From: Gavia stellata
Taxonomy: Eukaryota > Chordata > Aves > Gaviiformes > Gaviidae
Direction: 5' to 3'
Length of the DNA: 64,000 nucleotides
Assembly (NCBI RefSeq): GCF_030936135.1
Contig: NC_082602.1
Span: 3,844,001 to 3,908,000 of the forward strand
Made by a program: the position numbers and the translations under genes. The first letter of the stretch is position 1, and each line of letters starts with the position of its first letter. A model generated the notes under the pieces. It was not told the origin of the DNA, searched no databases, and was given only the letters and a program-made list of their open reading frames with translations. Of the stretch, positions 33,901 to 48,335 are shown piece by piece.

Positions 33901-34540
33901 CTCTCCCCGCTGCACAGTGGGAGACAAGTGACACCTCTGAAACCTGACAACATCTTTCTGCAGTTCAGAGCCATTTCAGCTCAAATAGGCAGGAAAAGTT
34001 ACCAGATGGAGGAAGGGACCTGGTAGCCCCTGATTTTGCCTTTACAGCCACATGTTTCAAATGTGAAGTCCATGCTCGCTCACAGGGTGACCACTGATGG
34101 GTTGTTTGATTATGCAGCAGCTGAGCTGCCGTCCTGCAAAGGTCACCGACAACTCTTTAAAGGCCAATGCTCAAGTATCTAATGGAGAAGCTGAATTGTC
34201 CATTCCCTGTCTAAGCTATTGCCTCTCCACCCTGGACCATGCATTTCCTCTCTCCTCCAGGCTGGAGGCGACTCCTCCATGGGAAATGATGGCGATAATG
34301 GAAAAACCTTGAAGAAGTGTCTTCTGCAGCCTCTTGGAGGTCCTTGGGAGCAGATGACAATGCTCTCCTCCAAAAGCACGCAGAGTTATCAGAGGTAATT
34401 ACAGCCATACAACAGATGGTTTCTAAACACCCATTCAGGTGTGCCTGATGGGTGCCTCCTTAGTCTTTTTCCAATTCTTGTGCTTGTAAACCTGTGCAGA
34501 TTCTCTTCCTGCTAAAAGCTGGGTTTAAACACAGAGGGAA
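27976..34540. other. Intergenic region, left part
   Basis: No exon, RNA gene or clear repeat was recognised on either strand in this 6.5 kb. Open frames are short and overlap one another. The base composition drops from the GC-rich gene block toward a more AT-rich spacer. TBATA, which sits between ADAMTS14 and SGPL1 in human, was not seen. Confidence 0.4.
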
Positions 34541-34544
34541 CCTT

Positions 34545-35165
34545 CCCTGCAGTGTCTGTTAGATGGGGAGGAGCACATATGGTCCAGGTGCCCTGCGGTC
34601 ATATGGGACATACTGGTCGGGAGGACCCTTGGGGTCAGGTGTGCCCAGTGTAAAGCTGAGGGCACTAATGAGCCTTAATGGTCCTAAGGAGCCTCACTTG
34701 GGGCCTCCACCCACACCCATGGGCCCAGGAGCGTATTTAAGCTCAGCCTCCAGGTTGGCTTGGTTTGGCCTGTGCTGTTGTAGTCTTGGTACTTGCTCCA
34801 TGTGCTTCATACCTGCTGTTCCTGGATGGTCCTAAGCTGCTTCATGCCCTTGCTGTGTTGGGGAGTGCTGATGGAGGCTTTTATGAGGACCCAGCCTCAG
34901 ATGCTTCCAGACAGACTCTGTGGGTGGGGGCACTGCCTGCCCTGGGTCACCCTTGCTCATTCCCCTGTGTTGTATGGGGCCATGGATCCTCCAAGGAGCT
35001 GTTATCATTCCCAAAACTTCTACTTCTTCCTCCTGCTTCGCCTTGCACAAGTCTCTGAGGTAGGTGGGATGTATCCTGTGACTCTTTGCTGTGCAATTGT
35101 TTTTTGTTGGGCCAGGTATATCGAGCACCTGAGGTCTGACTCTGCCATTAGAGTTCATCATATGA
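34545..35165 (+). mobile_element. Possible LTR-like repeat block
   Basis: The block contains a TATA-like GTATTTAAGCTC (34733-34744) followed by a T- and TTGGCTTGG-rich stretch, reminiscent of the U3-to-R step of avian LTRs, and several recurring GGTCCTAAG strings. No target-site duplication, TG...CA ends or internal retroviral ORF could be shown. It may be a degraded solo LTR or simply unique sequence. Confidence 0.22.
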
Positions 35166-36024
35166 TGTAATGAGATATTAGGAGCAGTACTGTGCAGAAG
35201 TATTTTTTTTCTACAAGACAAGCAGCTTAGGAGATAATATATATTCCTGCAAAGCAGCCCATCGCCTGCCTTGTGAGCAAGGACAGGAAAGTATCTGACC
35301 GGTGCTGGTGTTACCTATTTAAAAAGCAAACAATATTTAAAGACAAGTGAAAAAAACCTCAACCACACTCAGGTAGGAACAATAGATATTGGGCTTTGAA
35401 AGGTTTGGAGCTATTTATTTGTGAATCTGTCTTAATTTTTTCATACAGCTCTGGTCTTGGACCAGCCCTTTTAAAGGTAGTTCATGTAAATTGAACATAA
35501 GCCAGAAGTGCTTTCCCCTCAGCCTGCATTTTAGGCAATTGCTTCCTAGGGAAAAACTTAGATTGTGCTACCTGGGTGGAGGAAAGCAGTCAACACCAGC
35601 GATGAGTTTATGAGACGTATGAAAAGAGCTGCTCACCACCAACCCTGCGGAGAGGTTTGCAACTCCCCTTTGGAAGGCACTGTCTGTGCACTTTGGGCTT
35701 TATTGTGTGAAGGTTGCTAGGCTGCATTTCTCAGGGCAGCAGCAAAGCCTGCCTCTCTTTTGTCTTCCTTTTTTCTCCATCCCGCTGTCTGAAATGGGCT
35801 GTGAAGTAACCCTGGGGCTTGGCTCCTTATGAGTTGTTGGTTGCTCACCATAGCTACATCCTGGGGGGGGGGGGCTCAATAGATGGGGTTGGGGAGAGAG
35901 CCTGAGCACAGCAAAGTGGTAGGAGTTGGGTTTACGTCTCAATCTGGGGTGTCCCGAGGTCTGATAAGCTGAAGAAAAGACTTTGCTGTGTTAATGCACA
36001 ATGATATTTTGCACAATTGTGGGA

Positions 36025-36440
36025 AAATAGGGCTGGGATTGACTTCAAGAGGTCGCCTGGCCCATCTCCCTGTGGCCGGCTTTACTGTGACAAATGAATG
36101 TCTGTCCTCATTGTAAAGAGCCTCTGCTGATGGAGATTTCTCCGTTTCTATAGAGAATTTATCCCAGTGCTTCACTGCTATAAAGATGTCTCATCTTGCT
36201 GCGATTTCACCTTTTTACTTCTAACCCTAGCCCCAGTTGACATGGGAAGTTGTTTCCTCCTTGAAGGTATCTCGTCTGCAACCCTATTTCTTTCCTCTCT
36301 CACCTTGGAGGTCCTGTTCTCCAGACCCCTGCTCTTTCCCTACAAACCCTTGGTAACCAGCTGAAATAGAGGGTCCAGTTCCCCCATTAAGGCTCTGGCA
36401 TTTGCTTGCTCTTCTGCCTTCTGGGAGCTGTGGATGAAGG
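36025..36440 (-). mobile_element. Old CR1 fragment, antisense
   Basis: The plus strand resembles the reverse complement of a CR1 3' end in the expected order: GACTTCAAGAGGTCGCCTGGCC, then GATGGAGATTTCTCC, then ATCCCAGTGCTTCACTGCTATAAAGATG, then GTTCTCCAGACCCC. The copy is much more diverged than those at 3509 and 47938. Its ends are approximate. Confidence 0.45.
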
Positions 36441-39400
36441 TCTGGCTTTGCGAAGCCCATCCTGTTCCCTTTGCTCAAGTGACCAATCCTGCAGTTATTT
36501 TAATCTCCCTCTGTTGCTCCTGTTTTGGATTTGGGCACTGATGAGGGCTTCCTTTGGCTAGTGTGAAGCACTTGCTGAAATGAAAAATATCTGGGAAACT
36601 TTTCCCGTTTTAAGGTTATAATGCTTTCTAGAAGTCCTTGAGATGTGACCATATTTGTTAAAAACCAACAGTGCAAATGCACACACATCTCCCCCTCCTG
36701 GCCCCCCATGCTCCATCTTCTTTCTGCATGGTTCATTAGTTTGTAATCTCCACAATTGCTAGGGAAACCTTTCTAATCTTGTCAATTGGCAATGCAACTG
36801 CTTTTTAATTTAGTTTTAAAATAGGTTTTTAAGTCAGGCTATGCCTATGCTATTGATTTGAATTCTTGATTTAGTAAGTTGCTGCTTAATAAGGTCTTTG
36901 CTACGCTGCTTTAATGCCTTTCTCCAAGGGTCAAAGAATAACATTTACAGGGAGGAAAGAAGTGTTGCCCAGTAGTTGTTTATAAATGTAGTGCATTAAG
37001 CTAGGTTTCTTTAAAAGCCATTTGTGTAACTTGCATTCAGTGGAATTAAGGTACTTGAATTACTTTGGAAAAAAGTCCATTTAGGATAGATCCGCACTGT
37101 AAAGCATGGACAGAGGCTGTTCACCTGATGTGGACTGGATGGCTGATGTGTCCTTTGATCAATGTAGCACCAATCTCCTCATGAAATGTGTCTGGTCTGA
37201 GCTAAGCCTGGAAATATCGAGAAAAAGGCACAGACTGAGCTTTGTGTGCTGTACAAATGAAATCCCACTGATGTGCCTGAAGTGTGGCCCTCCCCAGCAG
37301 CTTTTCTTGTAGATAAATTAAAAAAAAAGCTAATAGCTGATGCTCAGTGCTTTGGGATCTAGCTGCATAACTGCGGAGGGGAGGGGCTCTCGTATTGCAG
37401 GTCGGGTGGTGGGGTATCACCAGCCTGCAACCAGATTGCTTCTGGTTCTGCTTAAATTTAGTGCAAATAGAAGGATTTTGGAGGTGGTCCAAGTGGGAAG
37501 AGTTTAAGAGAACAGAAATCACTGGCACAGGAATTCGTATTTTAATGTTCCTCTTTTTCTTTTAAAATACATATACACACAACATTAACTTTTTAACACA
37601 GTGTTTCAGGAGGAAACGCTACAGAAAAAAGATGATAATCCTGCTGCTGTGTCCTCTGATCAATTTTAGTGGCTAGTTTTCATCATTCACATGCTTCATT
37701 CTTGTAATCAGATGGTTTCCCAAATGAAGGTCCCTTAAAGTGATCAAGCTTTCAGAAAGTCAAGAGCCTTGCTCTGTCTGAGAGAAATTTTTTTTGATGA
37801 TGCAGCGATATGTTTTAGAAAATCTTTAGAACATTGTGCACCTTTCCAGCTCTGATGGTAACTACTTACTCTGATTAGTGCCAGGGGAGCAGATTTCTCT
37901 TGAGTGAGAGCTTCCAGGAGCTCCTCTGCTCAGCGGATGCCTTTCTGCAAATGCTGGGAGTCATTTCATAGCATCTAGTCCCCAAGACCTAACCAGACTG
38001 ACATTGGGCTTGCAGAAGTAGGAGTAACTAGAGGACATGAATGTGCACTGACATGAGGCTTTTCAAATCCTTGGCCATTAATTTTCAATGTACATGGTAT
38101 CATCAGCAATGTCTTTGTTTATATGCTGGGATGTAACTACTACATTACTGAGCATCCTGATGTTAAAAGCAAGATATTCTATTTGTGTAATCTAAGCTGG
38201 CTGAAAATACATATATTCTATATATGTAATCTAAGCTGGCGGGATACAAGAGCAGGCTCTGTTAACAAACACCAAAGTGGCCGGAGAAGCCAACACTGGG
38301 ATCGTCTTCCAGTTGCTCTTAATCTCTGCTGCCACCAGAAGCATCACTGTCTTGCATAGCGAGGATAGCAAATAAAGTCATGGGTGGTCCCAGGGGGGTC
38401 TCCCTCTTTAACTGGTATTTAAACTGATCTTCCTCAGACATAAGGAAATCATGGAGGCTTTGCTGGCTCTGATATAATGTGTCTTGTTACTCATCAAACT
38501 GCTGCTGTGCTCTGGTGTTGGATGTGGCTCTGAGAAAGCTAGAACTTGCTTAGAATTAAAATGATGCTTGACAGGCCTCAAGTGCAGCTGAAGAATCTTT
38601 TGTTTCTCTCTTTGGAAGTGATATGCGAGTTGTGAGGCATTAGACCAAGGCTCCCTGCATTTTTATTTACATTTTTACTATTAAACAAGGGGTTGATAAG
38701 ATTGACAAGGAAGATATGACTTAGGAGCTTGTTAGACAGCAACCTCTCAACACTCCGGGTGGTTTAAAGAATTGGTAGGGTATGAAGACTGTTTTCCAGT
38801 GTAAGATTAGAGGAATCTAATAACATGCTCACTGACATAAAAGTCACTTCTTAAAAGCAATTTATCATTCATTTAAATGCAGGAGCTATAGTGTTTGACA
38901 AAACCCCAGCGGAACGATGGAGAATATTCCTGTCTGACTTCTTTCTCTTGTGCCAGCAAGAGCAATCAATCATAGTTAAGGAAGTGTTTTTTCCTCTGTG
39001 ATCCCCCGTAGTGTGGGGGGAAACAGTATCCAGGGGCATTAATTATTTAATCCGCATTGCTTTCTTCCTCTACATGTGAGGTTTGGGTATCGTGCTGGGG
39101 AGTGGGGCCAATATAATTTCTGGGCTGTATATTGGGACTTGGAGCTTGAATGCTTAATTTTTTTTTAAGAGGTTAACACTGGAGACTCGGCTCCCTCTAT
39201 GGTCAAAAGAGGGAGAGACACCTTCCTTCAGGGGCTCTTTCAGTCCAGATAAGGCTCTTCCAGAGTTGGGTGTTCACTGTTTAGTCTTGCCTCCTTCTAA
39301 AATTGTGGTGTAAATCCCACTCAAGGTGGTAAATCTCTCAAGTGTATGAGCTGTGAATCAAATCATGCGCTCGGGCCATTACATCTACTGTGGTGTGACA

Positions 39401-42400
39401 AAAGGTGCAAAAGCATTTGCAAATGAATGAAGAATAATCAGGACGGGTATGGAAACACTGCTCTGCATTAAAAGACATTAGACCTTGAAATGCCTTTGTA
39501 TTGCACTGAAAAGCTGGCAAAAAATGGAGATGTTTACAGAGTTAGGCACTCTTGCCTAGAGGCTGCTGGAGGTGTGAGATGAAGCTAATGCAGAGGAACT
39601 GCAAGTACGTGGGCTTTTCAGCCAGGAGCCTGTGTGGATTTGCTGCAGTTAGGAGGCTGTGGCTTATCAGACTAGAGGAGCCCCTTAAAGGGATGCAGAG
39701 ATGGGATTTTAGGTTTGCATCCTCAGTTGCTGAGCACACATGGGTTTGGAGTCTCCAGCTGCCTCTTAGCAGAGCTGTAGGGTGTGATGTGGGCAGCAGT
39801 TCCTCCTCCGTTGCTTTGGGGGCTTAAATTATAAAGGTCTGTTTTAGTAGCTTGGTCACCACTGAGCTGCTCTGTTGTGAGGAGGAAAGCAAGGGACACA
39901 TCTGAAGGTGACGCAGACCATTCATGCTTGGGAAGATCCTACTGCTGCATCTTCTCTATCAGCTGCAGCTAACGCTGCTCAGGCACTTCAGTGAAGTGGG
40001 ATGAATCCAGGCTGTGGTTTCTGTGCCACACAGACAGTGAGGAGCAATTATATAGTCTTCTCAGGCTAATTCCCACCATGGGGCTGTTGAGTAGTTTGCT
40101 GTCATTAGACTTTGGAAGGGGACCATAAGTGCTATTACATGTCTATGCACCAAATATAGTGGTTGCAGCTGTGGCCGTATTATAGGAACAGGTCCCTTAT
40201 GAGGCTTGGGGATAATAAACTGATACGCATGAGCACATGCAGATGATGACAGAATACAGTTGTCCAAGATGGGGCTTACTGTTATAAATACGGGGCTGTT
40301 AGCTGACTTCCAGGTACCCATCTTGCAATCAGCTTTCTGCGGGGTTTCACCATGCTGAGGCTCAATTTGCTGTGCGATATGGGATAGTCACTATTTTATT
40401 TCCCTGTTACTGAATATGTTTGGTGTCAGCATGTGGGAGCAAAGAAACAACTATGGAAATTCTTTGGCACATACATGACATTTGAGAGAATTTTGGCCCT
40501 GTTTGGTAAAAAGCATGGCTTTTAATTTCTGCTTGCTTGCAAAATGCTGGGATTCTTGTGTTGAAGGGAGAGGTTATTGCTGCTTTCTCCCTTGCCTCCA
40601 GAGTGAAGCTAGAAAGTTTTTCACTGACCAGAAGCTCTGAAGAAATCGTGGGAAACCAACTGCGACACTGAAAGAGCACGTTGAAATTGCAAATATTACT
40701 ACAGCCACTCTGAAGCCAGGACCGCAAGGTACTTGTTGCAGTAATCCAAATCCAGTTGGAAAGGTGCCTCTGGCAGGGAGTAGTACCTCTACCTAGTCCT
40801 TGGCAAGCAGGATTTTCTCTGAATTCAAACAGCTGCTCTTGGAAAGGTGTTAGAAGCTGCCTCAGTTGTGGTCTAATGGTCTGGTAACAGCTTGCATTGC
40901 TTTCCAGCCTGGACTGAATTTATTCTACCACTGGAGTGCTAAGAAGTTTGTATCCAAGTATTTTAATATTTATTGGGTTCATCTAGTCCAATGGTAAAAC
41001 TATTGCCATTACACTGGGAATTGTTGTCATCTTGATTTTACAAGTCTGGTTTATTTTGCAACTCCCAAGAACATCACCTGATGTAATATTGAAAAAAAAA
41101 CCAAACCCCCAAGTTTTCTGGAGTGATGCTGCTGTGTTGCTTGGATGGCTGACCAAAGCCAGTGTGCAGCAGGATATGGTAATTAATGGGATTGCTCCAA
41201 ATGGCGCTGAATCCTGGTGCTCGGGGTGGTGAAACACTGGCGAAGCGCTTGTGTTGTTAGAAGACAGCTGAAAGTGTGAGGATCTCATCCAAACCTTGTC
41301 TGATGTGCCTTTGCATGTAGCCTGTGCTACGCAATTAAACCAGGATGTGATATAGTGATCCCCTAAGGTGTTTTAAGGGCATAGCACTGGAAAGCATCTC
41401 AGATGACTTAATCCAGACCTCTGAACTCTTGCAGCTGTGGAAGAAAGTCCAGGGTCAAAACCTGAGCTCTGCCAGCTCCTGGGTGCCTGTAACCTGCTCT
41501 GCATTGAGACCCGAGGACCAGCATGGGAGGAGAAAAGGGGATTTGTTAGGTGAAGTTCCCAGGTGCCTTTTTGGTTCTGGGAATGTTTCAGGCCCTATTG
41601 CTGCCTTGAAGGGGTGACACAAATAAAGTAGATATGCAAACAAACCCCCTGCTTTGGGTGAGGACTCTTTCGGCTTCCTACACCCAGAGCATCCTCAATA
41701 GAGAGGGCAGCAATGTGGTACCAAAGGGCATCTGAGAATGCCAGGGCCTGCCTCCTAGCAGCAATATGATCTTTAATTTTTTTGGTGCTTCTCAGTGCTT
41801 GTCTAGAGGCTTTATTGCAGCAGTAGATGTGGTGCTCGATGGTAAAATCACATGCACCCAAATGCACTAGGAAGGCAGTGTGCTTACTCTGATGCCATTT
41901 GGTCCATCTTGTGCTTTTGTGCCACTGGTCTTCAATAAATCCAGCGCCTTTGGAAAGAAACGTGTGTCTTGAGGAGGGCAATTGTCAGATTTATAGAGAT
42001 CAGAGGGAGGCGAAAGCAGACATGAAACCAGGATGGGACTAAGGGCAGAGTCCCAGAGCAATAGCGGTAACAGGAGGGACAGGCTGGGGAGGACCAGAGC
42101 GTGGCACTGGGACATGTCTGGAGTGCTGCAATGGGGTGTCACCTCCCAACTGACCCTTAAACACCTCCTCTGTGGGTGCTAACTGGGGCAGGAGGGGGAT
42201 CGGTGTCCTTTGAGCAGGACCCTCCCCTGGAAAGGAAAGCCTGAACTGTTCCTGCCATAAACATTGGCAGAAATGTCTGGTCTGGGAGTGCTGGGGTCAG
42301 CACTTGCAAGAAATCCTCGGGCTGGTCAGAAAATGTGGATGTTGCAATTTGCAACTCGGCATCTTGGATTATTCAAGGAGTTGAATGTTTCCTGTTTTCA

Positions 42401-45400
42401 GCTTGTGGTAGATGGTGTCTAACACTGACGGCTTTGTACTTGATAGGCTTTTCTCTTTTTTTTTTTTCTGGAAAGGCAGCAAAAATTTTCTTTTGGGGAG
42501 CTATGTGTAGGGCTATAAAAACTGGACAGGAAAGGGGGGAAAAAATAATCCCCTATATCTGTTTTTTCTTCTAGAGAACTGCTGCTCTTTGACTGATTTG
42601 CCATTTCCCAATCTTGTGCCACAGTAATTAAGCGAAGTCATTTCCTAAGTTTCAAGGGGGGAAATGTTGAAAATGTATTACGCTGTGTTCTTTAACTTCT
42701 GTAGAGTTTGTATAAACCCAGAGCTTTGTATTTCTTTCTTAATACATACACAAAATGTATAACATAAATATTTATTTCCAAGTGCTCATATTTCAGCACT
42801 GTGAGTAGCTTCTGTCCTGAACAACTTGGAAACAAGAAAAGAAATGGGATTCCTTTTAATTCTACCAATTCCAGTGTAATTTTCTGTAAGATGAGAACCT
42901 ATGCTGCCTGCCAAATAGAAATACTGTGCAGTTGTTTCAGGAACTGAGCCCATATGTGCACAATATAAAGTTGCGTCAATGAAGACTACAGGAAAGAACT
43001 TTGCTAGTGTAGAAAATAGCTACTGTTCTTGATCTGTTTAGTTATAAATCAAATAAATCGACTGGGAAGTTCTAGGTTAACCAGACATCATGGTTTTTTA
43101 CATAAACCCATGTTAAGCTTTCATTGTGAGGGCCCTTTGAGCTCATTTATTTTTATATTGCTTTTTAAAAGTCTGTTCCTCTGATCTGCATGAGTTTTCT
43201 TCTAGTCCTCATCCCTCAAAGGTGTTTTCATGTGTTCAATTTTTACGCACTGTAAATTTTGAAGTTTGTGGTGTACTTTGAGTTGAGGTTTAGAGCATCT
43301 GCTCAAGACCAGACTTGCCTCTGTAGGTCTTCAGGGTAAGCTGGGGGCAGAGAGCTCCTGTTGATGACGGTCTAAATAACCACATTTTCCTGGAGCACTC
43401 AGGCTGGATGTACTGTACCTGGCTCAGCCTCTGCAGCACGTTGCACCCACGTGCATATTGACATGGCATGCAACATGGCAAACAAATCTTACACGGGTGC
43501 TGATGCAGTTTTCCTTGAGGCAGTCTGGGCTGCCCTTATAACAGCATCTCACAGCTGAGTTACCAGCGTCCTGTGTAATATGGATGTGAGCAGTCGGAGC
43601 AGAGCACACTGTGCTAAAATACATCATGCTCGGTCTTTGCAAGATCAGGATTATGTTTTTTTGTAAAAGCTTATCAATGGGTGCATGAATTGGGATCCTG
43701 TGTGAGGGGTTCTGCCCCAGCAGCTGCTTGGCTGATATCTGTGGGCTTGCACATGTTGTGGCCACCTGCCTGATGTGAGCCATGGAGTGGTGGAAGGGAA
43801 AGGGGGTGGAAAATGTTCCTCATTACCATCAATCTCTCCTATCCTCTGCTCCTGCAAGACTTGTACAGAACCACACTAACAAAACAGACTAAATGACAAG
43901 AGAAGTGTGATCTGGGCTGTGTTAATATCATGGATGTTTGGATGGAAATATGAATCTTGATCCACATGAACCACTTGTGGGGAACACTACATTTGCTTAA
44001 TTTTGCTGCTTCTACTTTCTGTTGCTAAATAGTGGTCAGATTCTTTTCTTAAAATGATTCAGCTTTTTAGGAGGTTTTCAGGAGATTACTGGCTTAGCTG
44101 ATGAATTGCTTACAGACTGCATCTGCTCTGTACTAGTTATGGACACTTTTGTGGGTGTTCAGTGCGGTATTGCTCCTGTTTTTTCATCAGACAGGGGAAA
44201 GGACAGGGGAAGTCTGGATGGCATCTCCTCCGTGGGCCTTTCAGGTCCTCCAGACAAGCAAGTGAAGCAGGTCAGTGGATGACTTCCATCCAAACTCAAG
44301 CCTCAGCTAAAACAACATTAGCAGGCAAAGCATGTGACTTTAATTTTATTGACTCTGCTTTTATGCTTCGGAAGCATGTTGTCTTGAAATCACACACAAC
44401 AGCAGCTCCACACCCCTGCTGCACAGCTGTGACCTTCAGATCCTCATGTGAACTTTCTTACGAGCCTTTCTGGCAGGGTTGAGTCCCGGGGCTGTGTGGG
44501 TTCCTAGGTTGCATGCTCTGGATTCCTGGCTGTGCAGCACAGAGGGCTTTGCAGTGCAGTGGGGTGGAGGAACCCTTGGAGGTCAGGATCTGCTGACTTG
44601 ACAGCTACTCGGTGCTCACGGTGTGGCTGGCAGCTGGCTAGCAACTTCCCAGTGATGCAGACTGTGGTCTTTAATCAATCAGCGGGGAATGCACGGAAAG
44701 GAAATGAGTCTGGGGCGAGACACAACGTGTACATCGTGATCTATTCTAGGAAGCCAATGTGTTTCTCATTTCCATATCCTACAAGCCATGGCTGGCTGGA
44801 GCAGAGATTGTAATTCCTGCCTGTTGCTGAAGCGGGGAGCAATGTTTCTTGTAGAGAGCTTATTGTACCTTCCTTATGTCTGAGAATTATGGCTGGAGGT
44901 TTGCTAATGGCTTACCTATTGATTTGTTTCTTAATGTGGCATTGGTGATTATGCTTAGGTAGACAACATTAAACTGCTTGTAAATGGCAAATATGAATGA
45001 TCCCAAGTCCTATGGAATCAGAGAAAGTAATTCAGTCTCTAAAAGAAGCCCTCTGATCTGATGTAGATCAAGGACCTTAAATCTGCATTAAATCCTGTTA
45101 CTTCTCCCTGCCTTTTAAAGGTTAGCCCACACCTTCTCTTCAGCACTGCCAGATCTAGGCAAAATGGGGTTGAATAGGCGGAGCTGTTACTACCTTAACT
45201 ACATCAAGAATGCAATATCCCTTTAAAATCCTCACCAAAGATATTTAAATCTTCTTTCCTCTCTGCCTTGTGAGGTTGTCTCACCAATGCATGTTGAAGC
45301 CAGGGTGCTGCTGACACCTGAACCAAGAGGCACTGGCTTGCGCTGCTCAATCGCAGCTTCTTTTGTTCCCCTCTGCCAACCGGCTGCTGCTTGCTTGCAG

Positions 45401-47937
45401 GAGTGAGTGGCCTGCGTCAGGGTCGAGAGAATAAAGAGGGGTTTGTTCCATTCAGAAAATTATAATAATCTCATCTTTTCATTACTTTGTGGAAAGAGGG
45501 AAAAGCACTCCTTTTTTTCATACTCGACTGCTTTCAGACTGACTTTTTGCATCAGTCCTGCTGGATTGGTCTCAATGATGTTTTTTCCCTTATAAGTATA
45601 TAACCTGTAATATCCACACACAGCCCTGCTGACAGAGAGGGTCTCAGAGCATTGCAGAACCAGGACTTGTTTTTTCTTTTCAGCCCCTTTCCCAAGACAG
45701 CCTTCAAAGGAGGGTACAAGAGCTCTGTTTTAGCATGGGCAATGCTGGCAGCCATCTCGGTTGGCAGAGTGGAGGTGGCCAGACTTGTGGCTTTGCAGAA
45801 GAGGTCCTCTTGGCATTGCTGGGAGGCTGCAAGTGATAAGTGATCATCCTCCAGCAAACCCTGGCCTTACTCTGCACCAGGCTCTAGGTCAGCTCAGGCC
45901 ATGCAAGCAGCCTGGCTGCTGTGCTCCTCAGCCCCAGGCTCCCCTTCCCAGCCCTTCTAGGGGCTGGCAGCAGTGGAGATGGATGGAGAGCAGGCCTGGG
46001 AGCTCAGGTGACGGCCGGCTGCTCTTGGGAAGGCAACTCCCTTCTCTGTGCGAGAGCAGCTGCTTTGGCACAGCCACAACACTAATCCTGCCGCCTGCAA
46101 GGAGAAGCCAAGGTACTTTCATTTTTTTTTACCTGAATAGTGGCAACAGTAATTTCTGCCTGGGTTGTGGAGGAGCTGTGTGATGGACCAGAGAAAAATG
46201 GAAACCCTGGTTTAAATGAATGTGGAAAACCTAATCTCTATGGAGCAAGTCTCCCAGTTTCAAGTTAGGTTCTTAAACTCAGATGTAAAGCTGTGAAGAA
46301 GCTGTGGTTTTTTTGTTGTAACGTGCTTTGGAGAAGTGACTCTGGCTTTTGAGGCTTGTGAGTTGTTACTGCTCTAAAGGAAAGGCTGTTGCACAACCTC
46401 AGCTCCCTAATGGCTGCAAACCTTCCTCCAGTTCTCAGCCTAAATGGGTTCAGGGCCAACCTGCATCCATTTGTTCTCAGGCCAGCATTGTCCTTTCACT
46501 CAAAGAGCTCTTCTTCCTCCCCCACCCATGTATTTATACATGTATATACGTATATATTTACAGTATTCCTCTCTAGCTGTGCTTTTAGCCAGATTAAACA
46601 AACCAAGCTCTTGGTTTCCTGGCATTATGTGAAGGTGTGTGTAAAGACTAGCAAGGCTTGCAATGATGCATCCTAAGAGGTTTTTTCAGGGTTGAAGGAA
46701 CAAATAAAACTTCCTCTCAACCCCTTGAGAGCAAAATGTTACTTAGACATAAATGTTTTTTAAGGATATTTTCCAAATAGCAACATTTTTTCTGGGAGTT
46801 TGGGGGCCTCGGTGCTTATTGCAGAGATTTTTTTTGATCAGAAAACACAGCACTTTCGGGGGTTGTCTCAGATGCTTTCTTGCTTGGCAAGCGCATGGGA
46901 AGAAGACCTACTTTGAGACTGATATGGATTAGTAACAGATCTGGTTGTTCCCTTTTCTGCTAAAAAGAACATCTGATATCTAGGAATACTTCTAAAAACA
47001 ATCCCACGAGGGCAATTTTCTTGAGATAAAAGTACTGTCTGGTGACTTATGTAAGATGCCATCTTCTGTGAGGAGACAGCTTGGATGGCATGGTGACAGC
47101 CGACGAAAACAGTCACCACTTGTAAAGACAGCACAGAGTTAAATATTTGTACTAACTACAAATGCCAAGGGGTGATGCTTGTATACCCATTTCAAAACAC
47201 TGTAAAAACAAAAGCATGCAGGTCAAATGCAATCATTGAAAAAGCCACACCTGAATCTGTGCAAGAGAATGTATGGATTTATACGTTTTAAAACCAAGAT
47301 GTGTTCTGGAGCAAGTAACCAGAAATCTGCAGTTTTACTTTTAATGCACCTTATGTCTTAATAGGTTTGGAAGCTTGCAACAAAAGGTGTGTCTCAAACA
47401 ATTTGTTATGGATACAAGAGGCATCGAATAACTGCAGGTTTCGATTCAACTCTGGCAAAGACCGCAATGATGATTTAATAACTGGTTTGAGTGTGGGCTT
47501 CAGACCTTGCCCTCCAAGAGCTCCTGTGTAGGCCCAGGTGAAGATGAGCACTTGTTCCTGCTGCCATCTCCAAGGAGAGGGGCACTTGCTCAAGATAGTG
47601 CAGCACCCTGCGACACACTGACCTGCAGTTGGTCCACGCATTAATTTTTGGGCTGGAAACGAGGCAAATGCTGCTGTGGTATTGTCAAATTCACACCACT
47701 TGCTGGCAACCAGAGCATCCACTTGTGTGTTTGCCCTCAAAACACAACCCTACCTGAAGTCAGGCTGCACAAGGAGCTACTGATTTGAAATGTTTCCCTT
47801 TCTGTTTTGCCATTGCCCATCTCTCCCTCTTTCCAGGTTCCCCAGAGGCAGCCTCCCACCCTTGGGGCGTGGAGCTGTGAAACATTGCATGGCTACCTCC
47901 CGCTTTGCAAACGGGATGCTATGCAACTGGAAGCATC
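36441..47937. other. Intergenic region, right part
   Basis: About 11.5 kb without a recognisable gene. It is AT-richer than the left third of the window. Apart from the 38-kb tandem duplication I see no clear repeat family. Open frames are all short. Distal regulatory elements for SGPL1 or the MTTP-like gene could lie here but cannot be told by eye. Confidence 0.35.
38172..38240. repeat. Imperfect tandem duplication, about 38-bp period
   Basis: A unit with ATATTCTAT...GTAATCTAAGCTGGC occurs at about 38172-38201 and again at about 38210-38240, separated by an AT-rich stretch. Confidence 0.7.
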
Positions 47938-48335
47938 CTATGAGGAGCGACTAAGGACTCTGGGTTTGTTTAGCATGGAGAAAAGCAGGCTGAGGGGCAA
48001 CCTCGTTGCTCTCTACAGCTTCCAGAGGAGGGGAAGTGGAGATGGAAGTGCTGACCTCTTCTCCCTGGTATCCAGGGGTAGGATGTGTGGGAATAGTTCA
48101 AAGCGGAGCCAGGAGGAGAGTTTAGACTGGACATTAAGAAGCATTTCTTTACCAAGAGGGTGGTCAAACCCTGGAAGAGGCTTCCTAGAGAGGTGGTCGA
48201 TGCCCTGAGTGTGTCAGTGTTTGAGGCATTTGGACAATGCCCTTAATAACATGCTTTAACTTTTGGTCAGCCCTGAAGTGGTCAGGCAGTTTGATGATCG
48301 TTGTAGGTTCCCTTCTAGCTGGAACTATTTTGTAA
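47938..48335 (+). mobile_element. CR1 LINE fragment, 3' end
   Basis: The sequence has the ordered CR1 landmarks: TATGAGGAGCGACTAAGGA, AGCATGGAGAAAAGCAGGCTGA, CTCTACAGCTTCCAGAGGAG, GTTTAGACTGGACATTAAGA and TTTCTTTACCAAGAGGGTGGTC, ending in the diverged tail around GTTCCCTTCTAGCTGGAAC. It has the same orientation as the CR1 at 3509 but extends farther 5' and carries more substitutions, so it is probably older. Confidence 0.88.
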
